Below the pieces are notes generated by a model. That model searched no databases and had not been told where the DNA came from. It saw nothing but the letters and a program-made list of their open reading frames with translations. A program made the position numbers and the translations under genes. From positions 62,001 through 126,000 of the forward strand of contig JAUNHE010000006.1 of the NCBI GenBank assembly GCA_030524105.1: a DNA stretch of 64,000 nt, given 5' to 3'. Position 1 is the stretch's first letter. Every line of letters starts with the position of its first letter. This stretch comes from Rothia sp. (in: high G+C Gram-positive bacteria). Lineage in GTDB: Bacteria; Actinomycetota; Actinomycetes; Actinomycetales; Micrococcaceae. Shown here piece after piece: positions 15,655 to 24,580 of this stretch.

Positions 15655-17163
15655 TTACTGGGCCAGTAGTTGCTCTAAAGTTTTGAGGCTACCAATCTCG
15701 TGTAGTGACCGCAAGGTTTTGAGGTAGGGCTCTGTGAAGGCGGGCTGGTCTACTATGTTGCCAAAGAAATCTTTGTTGCGTAGGAAGGCTAGCTCGTCCC
15801 CGGCTAGTTGTGCCTGGGCGGCGGCGCGAACCGTGTCCTCTGCCTGGTCTACGATAGCAATGGCTTGCCCTTGTTCGTCTTTTCCTTCTGCGTAGCGTGC
15901 CCAGGAGGCGACGATGGCTGCAGCCAGCCTGACTTGACCGCCTTTGGCTAGGTTGTCTTGAACAACCGGCATCAGCCATTTGGGGATTCGGTCTGAGGAT
16001 TCTGCGCAGAGGCGGGGCACGGTGTCTTTAATGGCCCGGTTGCTAAAGCGGCTAATGAGCGTGGTGGCGTAGGCCTCTAGGTCGGTATCGGCTAGTTTAT
16101 CCAGGGTGGGCATGGCTTCTTCTCGCATGTAGCGTAGGAGTAGCTGCTCGATGAGGGGGTTGCCGACTGCTTGGTCCACGTAGTGGTAACCGGCTAGGTG
16201 CCCAAAATAGCATAGGCCTTGGTGGGAGGAGTTAAGCATGCGCAGTTTAAGTTTTTCGTAGGGCTCTACGTCAGCGACCACTTGGACGCCCACCTGCTGA
16301 TAGTCTGGCCGGTCGGAGACAAAACTGTCTTCGAGTACCCATTGGATGTAGTCCTCGGTGACAACTGGCCAGTCGTCTTGGTAACCCAGTTTTTGTTTGA
16401 CGTAGCTGCGATCCTGATCGGTACTGGCCGGGGTGATCCGGTCAACCATGGAGTTGGGGAAGGCAACCTCGGCCCTGATCCAGTCGGCTAGGTCTGGGTC
16501 TAGGGCTTGGGCGTGGGCTGTAAAGACGGTGCGGGCCATGGCCCCGTTTGCCTGGATGTTATCGCAGCTCATGATAGTAAAGGGGGCCAGGCCTCTCTCG
16601 CGGCGTAAGGCCAGGGCCGCAACAATGAGGCCAAAGACGGTCTGTGGCTGCTGCGGGTTGAGCAAGTCTTGGGCTACAGCCGGGTTGTCTAGCTCGTATT
16701 CGTGGGTGACCTGGTTAAAGTTGTAGCCGCCCTCGGTGATTGTTAAGGAGACAATTTTAATCTGCTCACTGGCCAGGTATTGGATAGCTCTGGCGGGGTC
16801 TTCGGGCGCCCAAATGTAGTCCACGAGGGAGCCGATCACCCGGATGTCTTCCCTACCCTGGGGGTCGCGGGCGATGAGGGTGTAGAGGTAGTCCTGCTCC
16901 TTGAGGATGTCCCGCATGGTACGGTCTTGGGCTAGAACGCCCATGCCACAAATGGCTAGGTCACGGTTTTTGCCTTGGCTCAGCAGCCTGTCCAGGTAGA
17001 GGGCTTGATGGGCCCGGTGGAAGCCCCCTACCCCAAAGTGAACGATGCCGGCGCTCAATCCGGCTCGGTCATAGCTGGGGATAGAAAAGCTACTACCCTC
17101 CTCTAGCTGGGCTGAGACCAGCTGCTCGATCTGCTGAAGATTTTTTTGCTTAAGACGGACCAC
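15655..17163 (-). CDS. Mannitol dehydrogenase-family polyol 2-dehydrogenase
   Basis: The open frame extends to 17325, but that part overlaps the upstream isomerase gene. GTG at 17163 has AAAGGGG nine bases upstream and gives 502 residues, the normal size for the long-chain mannitol/arabitol/fructuronate reductase family. GVGGFHRAHQ (44-53) binds NAD, and KLRMLNSSHQ (from about 302) holds the catalytic Lys, Asn and His. With xylB next, oxidation of D-arabitol to D-xylulose is the most coherent role; D-mannitol or an altronate/fructuronate is possible. Spacing of 31 bp from derI and 16 bp to xylB places it in the same operon. Confidence 0.88.
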   Translation of the reverse strand: MVRLKQKNLQQIEQLVSAQLEEGSSFSIPSYDRAGLSAGIVHFGVGGFHRAHQALYLDRLLSQGKNRDLAICGMGVLAQDRTMRDILKEQDYLYTLIARDPQGREDIRVIGSLVDYIWAPEDPARAIQYLASEQIKIVSLTITEGGYNFNQVTHEYELDNPAVAQDLLNPQQPQTVFGLIVAALALRRERGLAPFTIMSCDNIQANGAMARTVFTAHAQALDPDLADWIRAEVAFPNSMVDRITPASTDQDRSYVKQKLGYQDDWPVVTEDYIQWVLEDSFVSDRPDYQQVGVQVVADVEPYEKLKLRMLNSSHQGLCYFGHLAGYHYVDQAVGNPLIEQLLLRYMREEAMPTLDKLADTDLEAYATTLISRFSNRAIKDTVPRLCAESSDRIPKWLMPVVQDNLAKGGQVRLAAAIVASWARYAEGKDEQGQAIAIVDQAEDTVRAAAQAQLAGDELAFLRNKDFFGNIVDQPAFTEPYLKTLRSLHEIGSLKTLEQLLAQ

Positions 17164-17194
17164 GGCTTCGGTCCCCTTTCTGCTTGGAGTGCTG

Positions 17195-17674
17195 CTAGTG
17201 GGCTGAATCCTGGGGCTGGTCTTCGTAGTCACTGAGTACCTGTAGTTTTTGGGCTGACGCTGATGCCGGGTCAAAACGGTAGTTAAGCCATTCATCCACC
17301 AGGCGCAGGGCCAGTTCCTTGCCAATAACTCTTTGACCTAGGCACAGTATCTGGGCGTTGTTAGAAAGGATGGAGCGTTCCACAGAGAAGGAGTCGTGGG
17401 CTGTTACCGCCCGAATACCGGCCACCTTGTTTGCTGAGATGGCAACGCCTAGGCCTGTTCCGCAAACCAGGATGGCCCGGTCGGCCTGGCCGGCTGCTAC
17501 AGCCTGGGCGGCAGCTATGGCCACCGAGGGGTAGGGGGTGTTCTCCCGAGCATTAACCCCCACATCTTGCAGGAGGCTCACCCGCTCATCTGCTGCTAGC
17601 TGCTCTTTAATAGCGGTTTTGTAGTCTAAGCCGGCAGCGTCACAGCCTAGTAGTAGCCTTAGTCCATCAGCCAT
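17195..17674 (-). CDS. derI: RpiB-type isomerase, probable D-erythrulose 4-phosphate isomerase
   Basis: ATG at 17674 follows AAAGGGAAG and gives 159 residues, the normal RpiB/LacAB length. The motif [15 protein letters not shown] carries the catalytic Cys (71). RpiB-family proteins isomerise ribose 5-phosphate or other aldose/ketose phosphates. Position between a DerK-type kinase and downstream polyol genes matches the mycobacterial DerK-DerI pair, where the isomerase turns D-erythrulose 4-phosphate into D-erythrose 4-phosphate. The family is certain; the specific substrate is inferred from operon context. Confidence 0.82.
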   Translation of the reverse strand: MADGLRLLLGCDAAGLDYKTAIKEQLAADERVSLLQDVGVNARENTPYPSVAIAAAQAVAAGQADRAILVCGTGLGVAISANKVAGIRAVTAHDSFSVERSILSNNAQILCLGQRVIGKELALRLVDEWLNYRFDPASASAQKLQVLSDYEDQPQDSAH

Positions 17675-17708
17675 CGTCTTCCCTTTCCACACCGGGTTTT
17701 ACCGGTAT

Positions 17709-19439
17709 TTACTGCTGCTCGTTTTTCTCTGGCTTGGCCAGGTATTCTTGAAGCTGACTCAGGATCATGGCCAGCGATACTGCCCCCGGGTCTGGGTGCC
17801 CTAAAGATTTTTCTGCTAGGGGGCGGGCCCGGCCTTTCTGGGGTTTGAGGGCTGCAGTTTCTTGGGCCTTAACCCGGGCTAGCTGCGCCGCTGCCTCCCA
17901 GCTTTGCTCCAGGCTTAGCCCCTCTTCTTTAAGGGATTTTTCTAGCTGCCGGCTAAAGGGCAGCAAGGCATCCAGCAGGGTTTTATCTCCCAACTCTGCC
18001 CCGCCCAAGGTTTGCATAGATTCGGTGAAGGCTTTGACCGCTGCCAGAAGCTGCTCTGGGCTGAAGCTGCTGGCCCGGTCGTCAAGGCTAAGAGCGGCTG
18101 CTTCTAGGCCGGCACCCCAGAGCACACCGGAGGTTCCTCCTGCCTGCATGGCCCAGGCTCGGCCTGCCTCTTTGAGTAGGTAGGCTGGGCCAGCCTGGCC
18201 CGGGGCAGCTTGGCTGGCCTCTAGGGCTGCCTGGCTACCGCGAACCATGCCGCGGCCGTGGTCTCCATCGCCAGCAACAGCGTCGATACGGCCCAGGTAG
18301 TTTTCTTCTTGCTGCATCAATTCTGCAACAGCGCCGATACCCTGACGGACCCGAGCGGCTAGCTCCCTAGCGGCCGGGGAGGCCTCTGCCTGCCTGTTCT
18401 CTGCTACAGTTTCTTCCTGCTTGGCCAGGCTGGCTTGCAGGCCGGTCAGGGCGCTGGCAGATTTACGGTAGGCACAGGCGTAGGCGTCGGCCCGCCAGGC
18501 TTGTTCTAACTGCTCGTCCAGCCAGATAAGGGTTAAGGAAACCCCGCCCATGTCTAGTGAGGTAACGAGCTCACCGACTTCCGGGTCAATAATCTGGTAG
18601 CCGGCCTGGCGCAACCTGGGGGCTACGCTACGGTAGAGCACAAAGAGTTCTTCGTATTTGCTAACTCCCAGCCCATTAAGGATCAGCCCAATACGCTGGC
18701 CTGCCTCTTGCGGGGCTTCTGCTAAGACTGAGCTAACAAGCAGCTCGGCCAGTTCTTCTGCGCTGCCTCTGGCCTGGTCTCTAATACCTGGCTCCCCATG
18801 AATACCCAGGCCAACCCCCATCTGATCAGCCGCTACAGTAAAGAGAGGCTGATCAGATCCGGGTAAAGTGCAACCCGAAAAGGCTACACCCAAGGTGCGA
18901 GTGCGTTCATTGGCCAGTCTGCCTAAACGTTCAACCTCGTCCAGGCTCCTCCCGGCAGCAGCGGCAGCACCCATTACTTTAAAAACGGCAAAGTCCCCGG
19001 CTATACCGCGACGATTCTGCTGCTCTTGTGCTGAGGCAATATCATCGGTCACCACAACAATCCGGGTATCTATTCCTTCGGAGCGCAGCATTTTTGCCGC
19101 GATACCAAAGTTCATGGTGTCACCGGCATAGTTACCGAAGGTTAGGATAACCCCCTTGCCTTGGTTTGCCGCCTTAGCCACTGAGTAGACGTGGGCTGCT
19201 GAGGGTGAAGTAAAGATATTTCCCACCACTGCACCGCTAGCAAACCCTGGCCCAACCAGGCCGGCAAAGGCCGGGTAGTGGCCGGACCCGCCACCAACAA
19301 CCACGGCAACCTGGGCCTGCTGCCCCGGCAGGGTAACCACCCCACCGGGGACTCCCACCAGCCTGTCCGAGTAGAGGTCAAGGAATCCTTCCAACTGGTC
19401 TTCGCTAAATTCAGCTGGCTTGTTGTAAAGCGTGGTCAT
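17709..19439 (-). CDS. derK: Dihydroxyacetone-kinase-family D-erythrulose kinase
   Basis: A single 576-residue chain fuses DhaK and DhaL domains. The DhaK part has GGGSGHYPAF (49-58) and the substrate-binding His in GLGIHGEPG (about 214). The DhaL part has AVAGDGDHGRGM (about 386-397), whose aspartates bind Mg-ATP, and GGTSGVLWGA. The sequence resembles Mycobacterium smegmatis DerK as I recall it, which phosphorylates D-erythrulose at C4. It lies between eltD and derI with gaps of 49 and 34 bp. Plain dihydroxyacetone kinase is the alternative, but the neighbours favour erythrulose. Confidence 0.85.
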   Translation of the reverse strand: MTTLYNKPAEFSEDQLEGFLDLYSDRLVGVPGGVVTLPGQQAQVAVVVGGGSGHYPAFAGLVGPGFASGAVVGNIFTSPSAAHVYSVAKAANQGKGVILTFGNYAGDTMNFGIAAKMLRSEGIDTRIVVVTDDIASAQEQQNRRGIAGDFAVFKVMGAAAAAGRSLDEVERLGRLANERTRTLGVAFSGCTLPGSDQPLFTVAADQMGVGLGIHGEPGIRDQARGSAEELAELLVSSVLAEAPQEAGQRIGLILNGLGVSKYEELFVLYRSVAPRLRQAGYQIIDPEVGELVTSLDMGGVSLTLIWLDEQLEQAWRADAYACAYRKSASALTGLQASLAKQEETVAENRQAEASPAARELAARVRQGIGAVAELMQQEENYLGRIDAVAGDGDHGRGMVRGSQAALEASQAAPGQAGPAYLLKEAGRAWAMQAGGTSGVLWGAGLEAAALSLDDRASSFSPEQLLAAVKAFTESMQTLGGAELGDKTLLDALLPFSRQLEKSLKEEGLSLEQSWEAAAQLARVKAQETAALKPQKGRARPLAEKSLGHPDPGAVSLAMILSQLQEYLAKPEKNEQQ

Positions 19440-19488
19440 CTGTGCTGTCCTGCCTTGCTTGTAGGGTTGTTCTTAGGCGCTGACGGAG

Positions 19489-20577
19489 TTAGTTAGGGAG
19501 GATGGAGACTTTAATGGAGGACCCGGCAGAGTCTGCCACCATATCCAGGGCCTGCTGGAATTGCTCCAGCGGAAATTGGTGGGTGCAAATTTCATCCAGG
19601 GGTAGGGCTCCCGATTCAATGATCTTGACGGCAGCACCCCAGGTGTGGGGGCCCAGGTGGGCACCGTAGACGTTAAGTTCCTTGTCGTCAGAGATAATAG
19701 ACCAGTCAACGGTGACGTCTGATCCAAAAACAGAGTATTCAACGTAAGTGCCCAGTTTTCGTAGCAGGTTTAACCCCTGGGGCACGGCAGAGGGGTGGCC
19801 GGTGCATTCGATGTAGACGTCGGCCCCATAGCCGGCGGTGACTTCTTTAATAGCTGCAACGGGGTCTTGATCTTTAATGTTGATGGTCATGTCTGCCCCG
19901 CATTTTTTGGCTAATTCCAGTTTGGCCGGATCCATATCCAGGCTGATAATGCGAAGCGGGTTTTTCTGCCGGGCCCCGATGAGGGCAGAGAGGCCAATAG
20001 GGCCGGCTCCTGCAATGACAACGGTGTCTTCAAATTTTATGTTAGCCCTTTCAACAGCGTGTAAGGCACAGGAGAGGGGCTCTGCAAAAGCTGCGTGTTG
20101 GGGCTTAATGTCCTTGGAGATCTTGTGGACCCTGGCTAGTGAGGGAACCAGCATGTATTGGGCCATGGCCCCGTCCCATTTTTTAAAACCAAACATGTCG
20201 TGGGGCCCGCACATCCAGTACTCTCCGCGCTGGCAGTAGCGGCACTGCCCGCAGGGGGCAATCTGCTCTACAACAATACGATCGCCCAGGACAACAGCAT
20301 GAGCTTCTAGGGCCTGGGGCTGGCCAGCAACAATAGTTCCGGTAATTTCGTGGCCGGGAATCCTGTCATTTTCTGCCCATTGTGGCCGGTTTTCGTCTCC
20401 CCAGAATTTTGGGGCCCCGTGGTAGCACTTGAGGTCTGATGCGCAGACGCCGACGGCTTCTACCTGGATCAGCATGTCTGTGGGGCCCAGCTGGGGTACG
20501 GGCCGGGTTTCGAGGACGTAGTTTTGTGGCCCCTTGCAGACGACGGCCTTCATTTCTGAGGGAACAGTGGCAGACAT
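19489..20577 (-). CDS. eltD: Zinc-dependent erythritol/L-threitol dehydrogenase
   Basis: This is a 362-residue medium-chain dehydrogenase. Catalytic zinc ligands are Cys45 (GVCASDLK) and His77/Glu78 (PGHE); structural zinc is held by Cys109, 112, 115 and 123. A GAGPIGLSA Rossmann motif follows. Long stretches agree with the M. smegmatis erythritol/L-threitol dehydrogenase as I remember it, for example GAPKFWGDENRP and DWSIISDDKEL. It oxidises erythritol to D-erythrulose, feeding the DerK/DerI enzymes encoded downstream. ATG at 20577 has GGAG nine bases upstream. It heads the five-gene minus operon, divergent from the SorC regulator. Confidence 0.88.
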   Translation of the reverse strand: MSATVPSEMKAVVCKGPQNYVLETRPVPQLGPTDMLIQVEAVGVCASDLKCYHGAPKFWGDENRPQWAENDRIPGHEITGTIVAGQPQALEAHAVVLGDRIVVEQIAPCGQCRYCQRGEYWMCGPHDMFGFKKWDGAMAQYMLVPSLARVHKISKDIKPQHAAFAEPLSCALHAVERANIKFEDTVVIAGAGPIGLSALIGARQKNPLRIISLDMDPAKLELAKKCGADMTINIKDQDPVAAIKEVTAGYGADVYIECTGHPSAVPQGLNLLRKLGTYVEYSVFGSDVTVDWSIISDDKELNVYGAHLGPHTWGAAVKIIESGALPLDEICTHQFPLEQFQQALDMVADSAGSSIKVSILPN

Positions 20578-20629
20578 ATTTGCTCCAATACTTGGTTTTT
20601 GCTTGCTTTTTTATTGTCCGCCAGCTTCT

Positions 20630-20654
20630 GAACAAATGTCAAGCACAAATGTTC
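20630..20654. promoter_or_regulatory. Candidate SorC-type operator upstream of eltD
   Basis: A 25-bp interrupted palindrome, GAACA-N2-TGT-N5-ACA-N2-TGTTC, lies between eltD (start 20577) and the divergent SorC-family regulator (start 20736). The minus-strand half GAACATTTGTGC recurs with one change (GAACACTTGTGC) upstream of the polyol permease at 23284-23311. Shared sites at two polyol promoters next to one regulator support an operator. Confidence 0.6.
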
Positions 20655-20735
20655 TATCCTGCTTCTTTTAGGGTAATCTGAAGGTCAAGCATCTAAGATT
20701 AACTAGTTCCCTCAACTCACCGAGAATGAAGCACT

Positions 20736-21698
20736 ATGCAATACCAGAAAATTGGGTCCGACATCTACGACCCCGAACACCTCTATGCTGCAGCCCGCCT
20801 CTACTATGAAGAAGGCCAGGGCCAGTCTGAGATTGCTAAAAAACTTAAAGTGTCCCGCCCTACGGTTTCCCGCATGCTCTCGCAAGCCCGCGAAGAAGGC
20901 ATCGTGCAAATTAAGGTTATTCACCCCAACACCAGTTCCACCCAGGAGCTCTCCCAGAGGCTGGCCCAGGCTCTGGGCCTGGAACGTTGCTATATTGCAC
21001 CGGGCATCCAGTCCCCGGATGCCTTAGGCAACCTGGGGGCCGGCATGAGCCCGGTCACCCGCTCTGCCATTAAAGATATGGATCTAGCTGTGGGTGACGG
21101 CCTGGTGGTTGCCTCTGGCCTGGCCATGTATAACGTCTCCCGCATGGAACTACCCCAGCTGCGCGGTGTGGTCATCGCCCCGGCAGTTGGCGGTTTGGCC
21201 GAGCCAGAACCCTGGCATCAGACATCGGAAATCGCCAGGGCCCTGGCCCAACGCACCTCCAGCACCTACCTGCCTCTTTTTGCTGGAGCTATTCCCTCAG
21301 CAGCCCTCTATGCGGCCCTCTTAGAAGATAACTCCTACCAGCAGATTAAACACCTGTGGGCAACGGCTCGCGGCGCCCTGGTGGGCATTGGCTCGCGCAC
21401 CTCCGGAAGAACTTCCCTAGCTTCGGCTATTCCTAAGCAGTCACTGCAGGAAGCCGAAGGGGATATCTGCCTCCACTTTTTTAATGAGGCCGGCCAAGAA
21501 CTAGAATTTCCCGGTTCCGACAGAACGGTACGCATTCCCATGGAAGATCTGGCCAGGATCCCCCACACCACGGCACTGGCAGTGGGGGATGAAAAAGTAC
21601 TACCCATCATTACTATCGCCCAAACCGGGGTCCTGACCGCCTTAATAACCGATGAGCAGACGGCCAACCAGGTGCTAACCAGCCTCCAGCTTTCTTAA
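20736..21698 (+). CDS. SorC-family transcriptional regulator of polyol genes
   Basis: The 320-residue protein has an N-terminal sigma-70-region-4-like HTH (GQSEIAKKLKVSRPTVSRML, about 29-48) and a C-terminal sugar-phosphate-binding SorC domain (residues about 60-320). The family includes EryD, the erythritol regulator of Brucella, and regulators of sorbitol and other polyol operons. It is divergent from the eltD operon and convergent with the polyol permease gene, flanked by candidate operators on both sides. It presumably controls both in response to a phosphorylated tetrulose or pentulose. No strong ribosome site precedes the ATG at 20736. Confidence 0.88.
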   Translation: MQYQKIGSDIYDPEHLYAAARLYYEEGQGQSEIAKKLKVSRPTVSRMLSQAREEGIVQIKVIHPNTSSTQELSQRLAQALGLERCYIAPGIQSPDALGNLGAGMSPVTRSAIKDMDLAVGDGLVVASGLAMYNVSRMELPQLRGVVIAPAVGGLAEPEPWHQTSEIARALAQRTSSTYLPLFAGAIPSAALYAALLEDNSYQQIKHLWATARGALVGIGSRTSGRTSLASAIPKQSLQEAEGDICLHFFNEAGQELEFPGSDRTVRIPMEDLARIPHTTALAVGDEKVLPIITIAQTGVLTALITDEQTANQVLTSLQLS

Positions 21699-21701
21699 AG
21701 C

Positions 21702-21750
21702 CAGTGCCTCACCGCTTCTCCTTGCAGCAGTGAGGCACTGTTTTATTCTT
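21702..21750 (+). terminator. Bidirectional-looking terminator between convergent genes
   Basis: A perfect 11-bp stem (CAGTGCCTCAC / GTGAGGCACTG) with a 17-nt loop is followed by TTTTATTCTT. It lies just after the SorC regulator stop and ahead of the convergent permease stop. Confidence 0.85.
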
Positions 21751-21761
21751 TACCGCGGCGC

Positions 21762-23165
21762 CTATTTTCCTTCAATTTTGACGCGGCGCTCCTCGGCAGC
21801 TTGGATAGCCAGGGCCTGGGTATCTGCTACCCGAATTTTGTGCCGGTGGTCGGGGTCGTCCTGTTCGGTGCGTAAATTGCCTACCATTATAAAGGCACAG
21901 CCATAAAGGATGACAAAGGCCCAGATAACAGCTGAGTTACGAGCAAAAGACTCCCAGCCCAGCCAGGTTGTGACGTTAAGGACGATAGCTACCACTGCCG
22001 AACCCAAAAATTGGGCGCCGCCGGCCGCCGTGGTGTACATGGCCATGGCGGCACCGCGGTGGTCGGGTGCATTAGCCGGCATAATGGCCCCCATGGGAAC
22101 AAAGCCTGCCAAGAAAATACCGTAGGAAACCCCGGCAAGTACCGAAAGCACATAACCCCAGGTTGAGCCAGCCGGCACCCAGTGCGGGACATACCACCAG
22201 GCCAGCAAGGAGACTGCGCAGGCAAAAACTCCGCACCAGCGCACGGTATTGACCCAGCCAATCCTGTCTCCAACGTGGCCAAAGAAGGCATTAAAGAGAA
22301 TATTTCCGGCGTAGACGCAGACGGTCATCAGCAACCAGCGAGACTGCCCCCAACCCAGGGTGGTTGAGATAACCGCCGGCATAATAATGAACATGCCAAA
22401 TTCTGGTGCGGTATTAATAAGACGGATCAGAAAACCCTGGAGCACCTTGCTGTTGGAGAAGGTCAGGCGGATACCGGAGAAGAGTACCTGAGAGGTCGAT
22501 TCACCTTCTGGTGCAATACGGCGTTTACCCTTTTCTTCCTGGCAGCCAAAGTAAACCAGCAAGAAGCCGCAGATAGAAATAGCGGTGGAAAACCACATGG
22601 CACCGGTTTCACCGCCGGTGCCGCCACCAAAGCTGGCAATGGACCCAATGGCCACCAGGGATCCGACGGTGGGCATACCGCCGGTAAACATCACGTAGAA
22701 CCAGCCAATAGCTGTACCAGCTTTAGATTTAAGCGAGGTGATGTTAACCCAAACAAGAAAGGCAAAAGCAAAAAGAGGGTAGCCAAAACCACGAAAGAAG
22801 TAGGTTATACCCACCAGCCAGAGGTTGCCACTAGCAATGGAGAGCAAAAAAGCTACCTGGAAGATAAGCCAAATGCTAAAACCTAGGGTCATCACTTTTT
22901 TAGGACCCCACAGGTCGGATAAGGCTCCAGAGAGGTAGCTCGCCACCAAACAGGCTGCCGCATAGAAGGTTATCACCACCGAGATTGTTGCCTCGGTGCT
23001 GCCCAGCATAGCTACCAGGTGCGGGGTAAGAAAATTAGATTCCACCCCCAGCCCTGTCATAAAAATGAACAAGCCCAGAAAGCCCCATTTAAGGACTGAC
23101 GGGATGCCGATACGGTCTAGAAACTTTCCTTCAATTTTGATGGGTTGTGCAGCGGTTTGGCTCAT
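21762..23165 (-). CDS. MFS polyol permease (RbtT/DalT/CsbX type)
   Basis: This 467-residue MFS transporter has 12 helices and features of the ribitol/arabitol permease subfamily: ESNFLTPHLVAMLG near helix 1, the motif-A loop GALSDLWGPKKV and RGFGYPLFAFAFLVW in helix 4. RbtT and DalT carry ribitol and D-arabitol by H+ symport. The ATG at 23165 follows AGGAGCG. It is a single-gene unit with its own upstream palindrome related to the eltD site, so it is likely the importer for polyols degraded by EltD, DerK, the mannitol-family dehydrogenase and XylB. Confidence 0.88.
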   Translation of the reverse strand: MSQTAAQPIKIEGKFLDRIGIPSVLKWGFLGLFIFMTGLGVESNFLTPHLVAMLGSTEATISVVITFYAAACLVASYLSGALSDLWGPKKVMTLGFSIWLIFQVAFLLSIASGNLWLVGITYFFRGFGYPLFAFAFLVWVNITSLKSKAGTAIGWFYVMFTGGMPTVGSLVAIGSIASFGGGTGGETGAMWFSTAISICGFLLVYFGCQEEKGKRRIAPEGESTSQVLFSGIRLTFSNSKVLQGFLIRLINTAPEFGMFIIMPAVISTTLGWGQSRWLLMTVCVYAGNILFNAFFGHVGDRIGWVNTVRWCGVFACAVSLLAWWYVPHWVPAGSTWGYVLSVLAGVSYGIFLAGFVPMGAIMPANAPDHRGAAMAMYTTAAGGAQFLGSAVVAIVLNVTTWLGWESFARNSAVIWAFVILYGCAFIMVGNLRTEQDDPDHRHKIRVADTQALAIQAAEERRVKIEGK

Positions 23166-23283
23166 CAGGCGCTCCTTTGAGACTGCTCCTGCCCGTCAGA
23201 AGAGCAGGAGACAAGCAGATTAGGGCCACTGCCTCTCACGCTAGAGCTGGGCAGTAAACATACACCCTAGACTAGAGCGAAAA

Positions 23284-23311
23284 TTCGTTCTGCACAAGTG
23301 TTCACAATGAA
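23284..23311. promoter_or_regulatory. Candidate SorC-type operator upstream of the polyol permease
   Basis: This 28-bp interrupted palindrome (TTC-N-TT-N-TG-N-ACA-N2-TGT-N-CA-N-AA-N-GAA) lies about 120 bp upstream of the permease start. On the minus strand it contains GAACACTTGTGC, nearly the same as half of the eltD operator candidate. Confidence 0.55.
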
Positions 23312-23362
23312 TTTTGCCTAGAAGCGCCGGCAAAACCTGTCCCTACTAAAGCCGGCAAGGCT

Positions 23363-24370
23363 CTAGCCCAGGCTAATACCGGCCAAGTCCGCTGCCTTAA
23401 GTAAGGTTGCCGCCGCGTATTCCAGGCCTTCTTCCCGGCCCATCGAGGTGTCTTCGTGCTCAATATTGACCCACATATTTTTATCCACCGCATAGAGTGC
23501 CTTCAAAAACTCAGCCCAGTAACTGGCATCGTGGCCCACCCCAACGGCTACAAAATCCCAGGCAGAATCCTGCGGCCAGCGGTTGGCGTATTCCTTACCT
23601 CCCAGATGAACACGCTCTTCCTCAGGGCCCAGCCGGCAAAAACGCTCATCAAGTACGCCGTAGATCTCTACGTTTTCCCTATTGATACGCAGGTCTTTAG
23701 CGGCAGCGTGCAAGGTAAGCTCACCCAGCCAGTCCACGGCTTTTACTGGATCCATCTGCTGCCAAAAAAGGTGGGAGGCATCCAACTCAACGCCAATATG
23801 CTGCGCCCCAATCCGCTCTACCAGCCTACGGGCAGTAGGTGGATTAAAAACCAGATTCTGGGGGTGCAGCTCCAGGGCAAGGTAGACCCCGTTTTCAGCG
23901 GCTAGCTCATCCATCTGCTGCCAGAAGCTACAGGCCAGATCCCACTGGTAGTCCAAGGAGTCCAAGGCCCCTGAATTCCAGGTGTTAACGTGCCAGGCTG
24001 GATACTGAGCCTGGGGGTCGGATCCCGGTAAGCCACTCATGGTAACCACCCGGGTTTGACCCAGAAGTCCTGCCAGGCGGATACTCTGGCGGATATCCTC
24101 TGCGTGCTTAAGGCCAATCTCTGGATTGGGATGCAGGGGGTTACCGTTGCAGTTTAAACCGGCTATCTCTATTCCAGCCTCCGCAAACTGTGCCAGATAA
24201 TCCTGGGCCTGTTCCGGGTGGGCAAGAAGGCGATCAAGGGGAAGATGGACCGGCGGCAAAAATCCACCGCTATTAATCTCATAGCCAGATAAACCCAGCT
24301 TTTTGACGGTTTGCAGCGCCTGCTCCAAAGGGCGGTCGTGCAAGATTGCGCTATAGACACCTAATTTCAT
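23363..24370 (-). CDS. Sugar phosphate isomerase/epimerase (AP-endonuclease-2 TIM barrel)
   Basis: This 335-residue TIM-barrel protein has metal-binding acids and histidines typical of the family (LALELHPQNL, ELDASHLFWQ, HAAAKD and NIEHED near the end). ATG at 24370 (MKLGVYSAI). It is divergent from iolC, and the shared gap has two TGWCNNNACA sites, so it belongs to the inositol regulon. It is distinct from IolE and IolH in this window. A plausible role is inosose or keto-inositol isomerisation, or degradation of an inositol relative; no closer assignment is possible by eye. Confidence 0.82.
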   Translation of the reverse strand: MKLGVYSAILHDRPLEQALQTVKKLGLSGYEINSGGFLPPVHLPLDRLLAHPEQAQDYLAQFAEAGIEIAGLNCNGNPLHPNPEIGLKHAEDIRQSIRLAGLLGQTRVVTMSGLPGSDPQAQYPAWHVNTWNSGALDSLDYQWDLACSFWQQMDELAAENGVYLALELHPQNLVFNPPTARRLVERIGAQHIGVELDASHLFWQQMDPVKAVDWLGELTLHAAAKDLRINRENVEIYGVLDERFCRLGPEEERVHLGGKEYANRWPQDSAWDFVAVGVGHDASYWAEFLKALYAVDKNMWVNIEHEDTSMGREEGLEYAAATLLKAADLAGISLG

Positions 24371-24463
24371 AGTCTTCCTTTGGCATACAAATCATCGGCC
24401 AGGAGCCAACCGCTCCGCTAGCTCTCAAACCACTATGTCCCTAACCGGCAGATTATGTCAATA

Positions 24464-24473
24464 TGACAGAACA
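24464..24473 (+). promoter_or_regulatory. Candidate IolR operator 1
   Basis: TGACAGAACA fits TGWCNNNACA. It overlaps a small palindrome (TGTCAATATGACA, 24456-24468) about 95 bp ahead of the minus-strand epimerase gene. Confidence 0.55.
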
Positions 24474-24580
24474 TATAATTTAACCCTCCCCTGCCCAGCT
24501 AGGCAGAGGCTGTCCATGGATTCCAACTATCCACAGCCTCTAGATGCCTCGCTCTAGCTCCGGTAGTTAAGTCTTTTTTA

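Noticed and set aside
15689-15979. Arg-rich minus ORF inside the mannitol-family dehydrogenase gene
   Set aside because: Out-of-frame shadow; composition reflects GC-biased codons of the real gene.
17164-17325. N-terminal extension of the mannitol-family dehydrogenase
   Set aside because: It overlaps derI coding sequence and has no family similarity; the GTG at 17163 has a good ribosome site.
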